Shown: positions 26,916-33,306 of the stretch, in pieces
How positions within the stretch are numbered: position 1 is the first letter of the stretch
Layout of the letters: every line of letters begins with the position of its first letter
NCBI GenBank assembly: GCA_019753375.1
Contig: JAIELC010000039.1
Span: 1-58,509 of the forward strand
Reading direction: 5' to 3'
Length of the DNA stretch: 58,509 nt
Source: Sphingomonas sp.
GTDB taxonomy: Bacteria; Pseudomonadota; Alphaproteobacteria; Sphingomonadales; Sphingomonadaceae
The notes under the pieces: generated by a model
Database searches by the model: none
What the model saw: only the letters and a program-made list of their open reading frames with translations
What the model was told of the DNA's origin: nothing
Made by a program: the position numbers and the translations under genes

Positions 26916-28664
26916 CTATTTAAGCGCGATATAATCGGGCGAAGCCATCGCCAGCAGCACCGCGATCGCTACTCGGTTCATCGCAAAATTGGCCGCTGTG
27001 GTGGCGACACTGTCAACAGCTGCCCTGATCGTTGCGACCGTCGCGCTGCTAAGTTGTCCAGCTGCGAGCCGCAGGTTTACGTCATCGACCAGAGCCTGGC
27101 TGTCCGCCGCTTTCGCGATCAGATCCGAATAGTCCGCCTTTATATCGGCATTCGAATTGGCGACGAACCCTCTGATGAAATTCACGTAGCCAACAACACT
27201 CAGCTCATCGGTAATCTGGAGTTCGGGCGCGACCAGTGATTGCGACGCCAATTGCGTATTGGGTGGCGTGTAACCCGGCCGAAAGAAATTGAACACGGAC
27301 GGGCTGCGGCCCAGGGCTTGAGCAAGTCGGGTGCTGTTGCTGCTGGTATCGCCTATCGGCCAAAGTCCACCTGCCGAAGTCGCACCAAAAGAGCGAGCCC
27401 AATTGGTCAGCCTGATTACCGGTTCACGTATCTTGCCTGCGCTCGCGCTTGTAAGGCTGGCATCGCTGCGCGCTTCTGTATCGAGCAGAATGGCCCTGAC
27501 CACGGCGGCCAGATCGCCACGCACGCCTGAGCCATTATTGGCGAATACAGCCGCCACTCTGCCAACATAGGCGGGCGACGGATTGCTGGTTACCAACCGC
27601 TGTATAAGCTGCTTCGAAATAAAGGGCGGTACATTTGGATGCGCAAAAATCGCATCCAACGCCATTCGGACGGCTGCCATTCCTTCGGTACCGGCAGGAA
27701 TAGTCGTACCGAGGAAGGTTGAGGCCCCCGTTTCATGCAATGAAGCGTTCATTACCAGTGGGCGACGCAGTCGATTAGGCGTCGAATTGTCGTTCGAATC
27801 GAGCACGAGTCCCGTAAAAACCCGGGCAAGCTGTGAAACGTCGTTCTGTGAATAGGTTTCGATCGGGTTGCCGCCCGACATTTTGAGCGTGCCGTCCATA
27901 TTGAGCTGGTAGAGGCCTATAGAGAACAGCTGCATCAGCTCGCGTGCATAATTTTCATCCGGCAGCGCGCCGGTGGCCGTGTTTTCCCGACGATTGTTTA
28001 AATACGTCAGAAAGGATGCCATGCCGGCGTTGGTGGTGATTTGTTCGATCAGCGTGCGAAAATTACCAAACGCGTTGTCGAGCAGAATATCGAGATACGC
28101 CGCGCCAACAAATTGGCGCCACGACAATGTTACACCGCCCAGCCCAACGACAATAATTTCCGACAATGCCATGCCGACGCGCTGCCGCAACTGCCCTGGC
28201 TCAGTAATGATCTGGCGCCAGACGCTGTTATCGAACCCGTTGGAATTGTTGAGGTTGGCGACATCAAGATAGCCATTGGCGACCAGCCAGTCCCAATGCG
28301 ACCCCCGCGGTCGGGCGATCTGATCAGTAATCCAGCCTGCATAGCCAAGTGACTGAACTTGTGAAATATCTGCCTGCGATGCCCCAAATGTTGCCTGAGC
28401 CAGAAATCGGCTGGCTTGGACGCTAGTCGGAGGGGCGGTGGACGTGGGCGTTGGGGTGGGCGTCGCGGTGCCAGAAGTAATGGTCCCGCTCCCCTCACCG
28501 CAGGCTTCGAGCGCGAGTGCAGCGCCTATCGGCACCACATATCGAAGCGACGATGGCCGCACTGCAAGGTCAGCCGAGCCACGATCGGAGCCAAGGTCTG
28601 GGTCTAGATCGGGCCTTTGATCCGCCTCGTCACATAGATCGGCGTTTAGCAACAGGTCGGTCAT
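26916..28664 (-). CDS. DUF1800 protein, exported
   Basis: About 582 residues. A hydrophobic stretch near residues 45-57 (YVVPIGAALALEAC) ends in a possible lipobox cysteine, followed by a Thr/Pro-rich linker. DUF1800 landmarks follow: ASRFLAQATFGASQADI, LRQRVGMALSEIIVV, ENYARELMQLFSIGLYQLN, YSQNDVSQLARVFTGL, HPNVPPFISKQLIQRLVTSNPSPAYVGRV, and VFNFFRPGYTPP. Function is unknown. The partner gene is DUF1501, directly downstream. A start at 28685 (seven residues longer) is equally possible. The acidic Asp-rich N terminus (DLDPDLGSDRGSADL) before the hydrophobic segment is unusual for an exported protein. Confidence 0.88.
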   Translation of the reverse strand: MTDLLLNADLCDEADQRPDLDPDLGSDRGSADLAVRPSSLRYVVPIGAALALEACGEGSGTITSGTATPTPTPTSTAPPTSVQASRFLAQATFGASQADISQVQSLGYAGWITDQIARPRGSHWDWLVANGYLDVANLNNSNGFDNSVWRQIITEPGQLRQRVGMALSEIIVVGLGGVTLSWRQFVGAAYLDILLDNAFGNFRTLIEQITTNAGMASFLTYLNNRRENTATGALPDENYARELMQLFSIGLYQLNMDGTLKMSGGNPIETYSQNDVSQLARVFTGLVLDSNDNSTPNRLRRPLVMNASLHETGASTFLGTTIPAGTEGMAAVRMALDAIFAHPNVPPFISKQLIQRLVTSNPSPAYVGRVAAVFANNGSGVRGDLAAVVRAILLDTEARSDASLTSASAGKIREPVIRLTNWARSFGATSAGGLWPIGDTSSNSTRLAQALGRSPSVFNFFRPGYTPPNTQLASQSLVAPELQITDELSVVGYVNFIRGFVANSNADIKADYSDLIAKAADSQALVDDVNLRLAAGQLSSATVATIRAAVDSVATTAANFAMNRVAIAVLLAMASPDYIALK

Positions 28665-28850
28665 TGCACCCCCAGCACGTCTCATGCGCCCCCAATGGCG
28701 CTCTCGACATAACGCTAAAAACTAATCAAACCTTTCAATGACAGCGTTAATTTTGCGGTGGTAAGTGATTATAGTCGGTCAGGTGGAATCCGCGAGCGGC
28801 ACCCAACCGACTCAAACGCGCGCTGCTGGCGATCAGTTTTTGCTGAAAGT

Positions 28851-29192
28851 CCGGGGGGTTCTGTTGCTCGGCCCCCCCGGCGGCCGCCGGAATCTGCTTC
28901 TGTTGCCCGGTGCAGCCCGAACCGCGCTTTCGTCGTTCTAACCTAGACCGTTAAGTCTTGGGTTAGGCCGCAATTGCGAGTGCTTCGTTATCGTTAGCAC
29001 TTGTGGTTTTGAGCCTTTTACGGGTTACTCAGCCCGGGCAAAAACAGCGCCTTTCAATACACGTCGATCCTGGTTCGGCCCCGTCATAACCAGCCTTTTC
29101 AGCAGGTTGTGGTGGAGCCGCCGGGTACTGCCCCCGGGTCCGCTGCATCTATTTCACGCCGCACTTTATCACCATAGCCGGGCGAACCCGGC
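28851..29192 (-). ncRNA. ssrA: Two-piece (circularly permuted) tmRNA gene
   Basis: Read on the minus strand. The acceptor piece (about 29192-29110) comes first and ends with a T-arm-like CCGGGGGCAGTACCCGG, the acceptor strand CGGCTCC (29120-29114), A and CCA (29112-29110). A 26-base intervening segment (29109-29084) follows. The coding piece then starts GGGGCCG at 29083 and continues AACCAGGATCGACG like one-piece tmRNAs. GGGGCCG pairs with CGGCTCC over seven positions, including the G3-U pair that identifies alanine. A pseudoknot-like region ends GTAAAAGGC and leads into the tag ANDNEALAIAA plus TAA (28998-28963). A C/G-rich stem (28880-28851) probably marks the 3' end. Mature ends are approximate. 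Confidence 0.93.
28963..28998 (-). other. ssrA: tmRNA tag-peptide reading frame
   Basis: Twelve codons from the resume codon GCT: A-N-D-N-E-A-L-A-I-A-A then TAA. The start (AND) and the hydrophobic AA end match known alphaproteobacterial degradation tags recognised by ClpXP. Confidence 0.92.
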
Positions 29193-29198
29193 CTCGCC

Positions 29199-29226
29199 GA
29201 TATAGGGATTTACACGTTAATGAAAA
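29199..29226 (-). promoter_or_regulatory. Likely ssrA promoter
   Basis: On the minus strand TTTTCA (29226-29221) and TATATC (29204-29199) are separated by 16 bases, placing the transcript start near 29192, just ahead of the tmRNA acceptor piece. The fit to the sigma-70 consensus is moderate. Confidence 0.5.
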
Positions 29227-29272
29227 CCCCGCCTTTCACTCGCCACAATAGAGGTGCATAGGATGTCACATT

Positions 29273-29704
29273 ATGTTGACACAGCGTTCCCGCTACGCGC
29301 TGCGCGCGATGATTTTCCTGGCCAAGGCCCCCGTTGGCAGCCCGCCCATCCCAATGAACCGGATTGCAGCGGAGGCCAATGTCCCGCGCAAATTCCTTGA
29401 ACTGATCCTTGCAGATCTGCGCGAAGCCGGCTTCCTGCACAGCCACCGTGGCAAGATGGGGGGCTATTGCCTGTCACGCCCCTCGCATCTTTTGTCGCTC
29501 GGTGAGATTATTCGGGTCATCGAAGGCCCGCTGGCGCTGGTCCCATGCGTCAGCCGCACCGCTTACCGCCGCTGCAGCGACTGCAAGGACGAAGCAAGCT
29601 GCGCGATCCGCCATGCGATGATGCGCGTGCGGGACGAGACCGCCCGAATCCTCGACGGCACTAGTCTGGCCGATGCGACCGCCGAAAATCTGGTTGCCGC
29701 TTAG
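29273..29704 (+). CDS. Rrf2-family transcriptional regulator
   Basis: A 143-residue winged-helix protein. The N-terminal DNA-binding part reads LTQRSRYALRAMIFLAKAP, then IAAEANVPRKFLELILADLREAGFLHSHRGKMGGYCLSR. Four cysteines in the C-terminal half (VPCVSRTAYRRCSDCKDEASC) suggest an iron-sulfur cluster, as in IscR or NsrR, although the spacing differs from IscR. The target regulon cannot be read from the context: the gene stands alone, divergent to ssrA and convergent with mscL. The ATG follows an AGGA. Confidence 0.88.
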   Translation: MLTQRSRYALRAMIFLAKAPVGSPPIPMNRIAAEANVPRKFLELILADLREAGFLHSHRGKMGGYCLSRPSHLLSLGEIIRVIEGPLALVPCVSRTAYRRCSDCKDEASCAIRHAMMRVRDETARILDGTSLADATAENLVAA

Positions 29705-30141
29705 CCCCCTCGCCCGGCGTTCAACGCATCGCGAATTTCACGCAACAGCGTGATATCCGCCGGTTCCGTTACGGGGGCCGGTGATTCAGCCTGCGTTGGC
29801 ATCGCCCGGTTAACGGCGCGGATGATCAGGAACACGATAAACGCCACAATTGTAAAGTTGACGGCCTGCGTGATGAATTCGCCGTACCCCAGCAAAGGCG
29901 CGCCCGCCTTTTTCAGCGCGGCATAATCGGCCAGCGACCCGGTATAGCCGTTGGGCACTGGCCCGAGCAGCATGAAATAGCTGGAAAAATCAAGCCCGCC
30001 AAAGATCTTGCCGATCAAGGGCATGATGATATCGTCCGTCAAGGACGAAACGATCTTGCCAAAAGCTGCGCCAATGATCACCGCGACCGCCAGATCAAGC
30101 ACATTGCCGCGTTTGATGAATTCGCCGAACTCCTTGAACAT
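29701..30141 (-). CDS. mscL: Large-conductance mechanosensitive channel
   Basis: A 146-residue channel protein that opens on hypo-osmotic shock. The N terminus MFKEFGEFIKRGNVLDLAVAV and the first helix VIIGAAFGKIVSSLTDDIIMP are classic. The second helix is FTIVAFIVFLIIRAVNR, followed by the cytoplasmic helix LLREIRDAL. The ATG at 30141 has a strong GGGAGGA upstream; the frame extending to 30555 is non-coding. The end overlaps the stop of the convergent Rrf2 gene by four bases. Confidence 0.96.
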   Translation of the reverse strand: MFKEFGEFIKRGNVLDLAVAVIIGAAFGKIVSSLTDDIIMPLIGKIFGGLDFSSYFMLLGPVPNGYTGSLADYAALKKAGAPLLGYGEFITQAVNFTIVAFIVFLIIRAVNRAMPTQAESPAPVTEPADITLLREIRDALNAGRGG

Positions 30142-30273
30142 GGCCGGTGTCCTCCCAATGTAATACACTGCCGCAACGGTCTTATCCGATTTGGCTTGGG
30201 GGAGTGTTGGCTTCCCGGCTAAAAGGGTCAAGGCCGTCAATGAACGGTGAGAGCTTTTGAAGGGTAGACCGAC

Positions 30274-30867
30274 ATGAAACTTCGTCTCGTCATGGCGCTT
30301 GCCGGCGCGGTCCTGCTGTCCGCATGCGGGCTGAACAGCGTCCCGACCGCCGAGGAAAATGTAAAAGCGCGCTGGGCTGACGTGCAGGCAGATTATCAGC
30401 GCCGGGCCGATCTGATCCCCAATCTGGTCGCGACGGTCAAAGGCGCGGTGCAGGGAGAGGACAAGATCCTCACCGACGTGATCAACGCGCGCGCCAAAGC
30501 AACGTCGATTCAGGTAAGCGGCGACGATCTGACCAATCCGGCCAAAATGGCGCAATTCGCGCAGGCGCAGGGCCAGCTCAATGGCTCGCTCAGCCGGCTC
30601 CTCGCCAATGTCGAAGCCTATCCAAATCTCAAGAGCCAGGACAATTTCCAGACGCTGATGAGCCAGCTGGAGGGCAGTGAAAACCGCGTTACTATTGCTA
30701 TCCGCGATTATAACAGCGCAGTGCAGAGCTATAATACACGTATTCGCACCTTTCCCGACGCGATCGGCGCAAAGATATTTTACGGCGCAAAGCCGGTAAC
30801 GCCGTATCAGGCAACGACGCCGGGTGCTGAAAATGCCCCGAAGGTCGATTTCGGAAACAGCAACTGA
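30274..30867 (+). CDS. LemA-family lipoprotein
   Basis: A 197-residue LemA-family protein. The N terminus is a lipoprotein signal (VLLSAC, Cys about residue 18), followed by the family core NVKARWADVQADYQRRADLIPNLV and a long helical part, ending with FPDAIGAKIFYGAKPV. LemA proteins are membrane-anchored helical bundles of unclear function that occur with TPM-domain proteins, exactly as here. Its stop overlaps the apparent CTG start of the next gene. Confidence 0.92.
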   Translation: MKLRLVMALAGAVLLSACGLNSVPTAEENVKARWADVQADYQRRADLIPNLVATVKGAVQGEDKILTDVINARAKATSIQVSGDDLTNPAKMAQFAQAQGQLNGSLSRLLANVEAYPNLKSQDNFQTLMSQLEGSENRVTIAIRDYNSAVQSYNTRIRTFPDAIGAKIFYGAKPVTPYQATTPGAENAPKVDFGNSN

Positions 30868-31661
30868 TCCGCTGGCTCGCCTTTCTCGCCGCGCTGCTGC
30901 TGGGCAGCGCGGCCGCCCATGCGCAAAGCTTCCCGCCGCTTACTGGTCGGGTGGTCGATGCAGCGGGCGTGCTGAGTCCTGATCAGATCGCGGCGCTTGA
31001 TCAGCAATCTGCCGAGATTGAGCAGGCATCGTCGCGTCAGTTCGTGGTCGCAACCATTCCTGATCTGCAGGGCTATGCCATCGAAGATTATGGCTACAAG
31101 CTGGGGCGGTTCTGGAAAATCGGACAAGACGGCGCAAACAATGGCATCATCCTGATCGTCGCCCCGAAGGATCGCAAAGTGCGGATCGAGGTTGGTTATG
31201 GTCTGGAGCCGATCATGACCGACGCGCTGTCGAGCATGATCATCCGTGACATCATCATTCCCAAATTCAAAAGCGGCGATCTGCCCGGCGGTATCGTTGC
31301 CGGCGCGGCAGCGATCGCCCAGCAGATGAAACTGCCCACCGAGGCCGCCGAGCAGCGCGCGGTATCGCTGGTCAAGAAGGCGCGGCGCAGCGATCCTGGC
31401 GGCGGGCTTGTGGTAACCTTTTTCATCCTGATCGTAGTCTTCTTCATCCTGCCGCGGTTGTTCGCGCGCGCGGGTGGACGCCGGTACCGGAGTTCAGGCG
31501 GCGTGCCGATTATCCTGTGGGGCCCCAGCGGCGGATCATCGTGGGGCAGTGGCGGATCATCCTGGGGAAGTGGTGGCGGCTCCGACTGGGGCGGCGGCGG
31601 CGGCGGTTTTTCGGGCGGCGGCGGGTCGTTCGGGGGCGGCGGATCGTCGGGGAGCTGGTAA
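30864..31661 (+). CDS. TPM-domain membrane protein with apparent CTG start
   Basis: A 265-residue protein. A signal peptide (IRWLAFLAALLLGSAAAHA) precedes a TPM (TLP18.3/Psb32/MOLO-1) domain with VVDAAGVLSPDQIAALDQ, RQFVVATIPDLQGYAIEDYG and VRIEVGYGLEPIMTD. A membrane helix (VVTFFILIVVFFILPRLF) and a Gly/Ser/Trp-rich tail (GGSSWGSG repeats) follow. The only ATG, GTG or TTG start in frame is a GTG at 30951, which would delete the signal peptide and part of the domain edge. CTG at 30864 overlaps the lemA TGA (CTGA), has GGAA seven bases upstream, and gives a complete protein, so it is taken as the start. Confidence 0.82.
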   Translation: MIRWLAFLAALLLGSAAAHAQSFPPLTGRVVDAAGVLSPDQIAALDQQSAEIEQASSRQFVVATIPDLQGYAIEDYGYKLGRFWKIGQDGANNGIILIVAPKDRKVRIEVGYGLEPIMTDALSSMIIRDIIIPKFKSGDLPGGIVAGAAAIAQQMKLPTEAAEQRAVSLVKKARRSDPGGGLVVTFFILIVVFFILPRLFARAGGRRYRSSGGVPIILWGPSGGSSWGSGGSSWGSGGGSDWGGGGGGFSGGGGSFGGGGSSGSW

Positions 31662-32341
31662 TGGCAGGCATTGCAGTGCTTAGCGAAGCAGAGCGCACGC
31701 TGGTCGGCATGGCCGTCGCCGATGCCGAACAGGGCACCGATGGCGAGATTGTAACCATCGTCAGCCAGCGATCAGATTCATACCGCGATGCGGCGCTGCA
31801 TTATGCGGTGCTGGTGATGCTGATGGTCGCCGGGTTGTGCGCGCTATGGCCCCCACTTTTGGAAGCGATCGCCTATCCCGGCGCGAGCGGCTGGGGAGAG
31901 ATCAACCCTGCGCGCTTGTTGTTCACGCTTACCCTGTTGCTCGCAATTGCATTCCTGGCAGTGCGTTATGCAATGGAATGGTCGCCGCTGCGCCTGGCGT
32001 TGACCCCCAGGGCCACCAAGGCCCGGCGGGTACGGCGGCGCGCGATTGAGTATTTTAAAGTCGGCGCGGAGCGCCGGACCAAGGCGCGGATCGGGATCCT
32101 GCTCTATCTCTCGCTTGAAGAGCGCATCGCCGAAATCGTCGCCGATGAGGCAATCCACAGCAAAGTGCCGCCAGAGCGCTGGGGTGAGGCAATGGCCGCG
32201 CTGATCGAACAGGTGCGCGCCGGCAAGTCCGGCGAAGGCATGGCCGCTGCCGTTATGGCGATTGGCAAGATCATCGGCGAGCATTTCCCCAAGACCGACG
32301 ACGATGAAAACGAATTGCCCGACCGCCTGATCGAATTGTAA
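31661..32341 (+). CDS. TPM-domain membrane protein (second)
   Basis: A 226-residue protein with a TPM-like fold, DAEQGTDGEIVTIVSQRSDSYRDA at the N terminus, two membrane helices (about residues 46-66 and 85-107), and a C-terminal part GILLYLSLEERIAEIVADEAIHSKVPPERWGEAM. It lacks an N-terminal signal peptide. The ATG overlaps the upstream TPM stop (TAATG), so the lemA-TPM-TPM genes are coupled. These proteins probably form one envelope complex; its role is unknown. Confidence 0.86.
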   Translation: MAGIAVLSEAERTLVGMAVADAEQGTDGEIVTIVSQRSDSYRDAALHYAVLVMLMVAGLCALWPPLLEAIAYPGASGWGEINPARLLFTLTLLLAIAFLAVRYAMEWSPLRLALTPRATKARRVRRRAIEYFKVGAERRTKARIGILLYLSLEERIAEIVADEAIHSKVPPERWGEAMAALIEQVRAGKSGEGMAAAVMAIGKIIGEHFPKTDDDENELPDRLIEL

Positions 32342-32348
32342 CGATGTA

Positions 32349-32882
32349 ATGCGTGTTCCCGACCATGACGCCCCCGTTGAAACGATGTGGGAAGGCCGCT
32401 TCATCGTCACAAAAAAGCGCGGTCGCTGGGAATATGTTTCACGCGCGCGTGGCATCAGAGCAGCTGCCATCCTGGCGGTTGACCAGGGCGATGTGATTTT
32501 GGTGGAGCAATATCGCGTGCCGCTTGGCCGGTATTGCCTTGAACTGCCCGCCGGATTGATCGGGGACGAGGGCGGCGCCGATGAATCCGCCGAAACCGCT
32601 GCCGCGCGGGAACTGGAAGAAGAAACTGGCTACCGCGCCGCGCATATCGAAACCATTGGCGAGTTTTTTTCTTCCCCCGGCATGGTCTCAGAAAGCTTCG
32701 CGCTGGTAAAAGCGACCGGGCTCACCAAAGTTGGCGACGGCGGCGGCGAAGGCGATGAGGACATCATCGTTCACCGTGTTGCGCTGGGCGATGTCGCGGC
32801 CTTCGTGGCGGCCAGGCGCGCGCAAGGCGTCGCCATCGATGTAAAGCTGTTGATGCTGCTGACGGGGTCCGTATTCGGTTAG
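32349..32882 (+). CDS. NUDIX hydrolase, ADP-ribose pyrophosphatase-like
   Basis: A 177-residue NUDIX protein. The Nudix box begins in AGLIGDEGGADESAETAA and continues into ARELEEETGYRA, with an extra insertion before the RE..EE core. Upstream EQYRVPLGRYCLELPAG matches ADP-ribose pyrophosphatases. Downstream SPGMVSESFALV fits too. It probably cleaves ADP-ribose or a similar nucleotide sugar. It follows the TPM gene by seven bases, so it may be the last gene of the lemA operon. Confidence 0.9.
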   Translation: MRVPDHDAPVETMWEGRFIVTKKRGRWEYVSRARGIRAAAILAVDQGDVILVEQYRVPLGRYCLELPAGLIGDEGGADESAETAAARELEEETGYRAAHIETIGEFFSSPGMVSESFALVKATGLTKVGDGGGEGDEDIIVHRVALGDVAAFVAARRAQGVAIDVKLLMLLTGSVFG

Positions 32883-33014
32883 TAATAATACCGTCTGGTG
32901 CGGGTACCCGGCCAAAGCTGCCGTGGTGAGCCTGCCAGAGCGTTCGGTGTTAGGCGTTCGGCCTTCAGCACTCGGAACCCGAATATTCAGCAAAAAGGCT
33001 TTTGGATCGGCCTG

Positions 33015-33296
33015 TTACCGGAAATTGTCGGCATAGGCCTGCAGCTTCAACGTCTTGCTCGGCTCGGGGAGCACGTGCGCCGTAATGCCTTCGCGGGCGG
33101 CATAGGCAAGCGCCGCTTCGGCCGTCGGGAACGTCAGCCTGATTTGCTGGCGGGTGTCGCCACTGCCAGCCCAGCCGGTCAGCGAATCGGCCTGTTTGGC
33201 TTCGCTGGGTTCAAATTCCAGAACCCATAACTGGGTCCGGGCGCGACCCGATTGCATGGCGTTTTTGGGGCGTCGATAGATGCGGGCGGTCGTCAT
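33015..33296 (-). CDS. NDUFS4-like NADH dehydrogenase accessory subunit
   Basis: A 93-residue protein of the ETC complex I subunit (NDUFS4, 18 kDa) family: ARIYRRPKNAMQSGRARTQLWVLEFEPSEAKQADSLTGW and then FPTAEAALAYAAREGI. The family is kept by alphaproteobacteria and mitochondria and stabilises the NADH-binding part of complex I. The ATG at 33296 has an AAGGA upstream; the open frame to 33338 overlaps hrpB. It follows hrpB by ten bases on the same strand. There are no nuo genes nearby, which is usual for this subunit. Confidence 0.9.
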   Translation of the reverse strand: MTTARIYRRPKNAMQSGRARTQLWVLEFEPSEAKQADSLTGWAGSGDTRQQIRLTFPTAEAALAYAAREGITAHVLPEPSKTLKLQAYADNFR

Positions 33297-33306
33297 GGCC
33301 ACGTCC

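Noticed and set aside
28686..28850. Looked for a small protein gene or second RNA downstream of ssrA
   Set aside because: No frame with a plausible start and family; sequence only shows the DUF1800 upstream region and the end of ssrA.
31530..31655. Tandem-like GGATCATCGTGGGGCAGTGG repeats at the end of the TPM gene
   Set aside because: They encode the Gly/Ser/Trp-rich tail usual for this family and do not form a separate repeat element.
32883..33014. Gap between the NUDIX gene and the NDUFS4-like gene
   Set aside because: Some imperfect repeats of GCGTTCGG are visible, but I found no convincing terminator or small gene.
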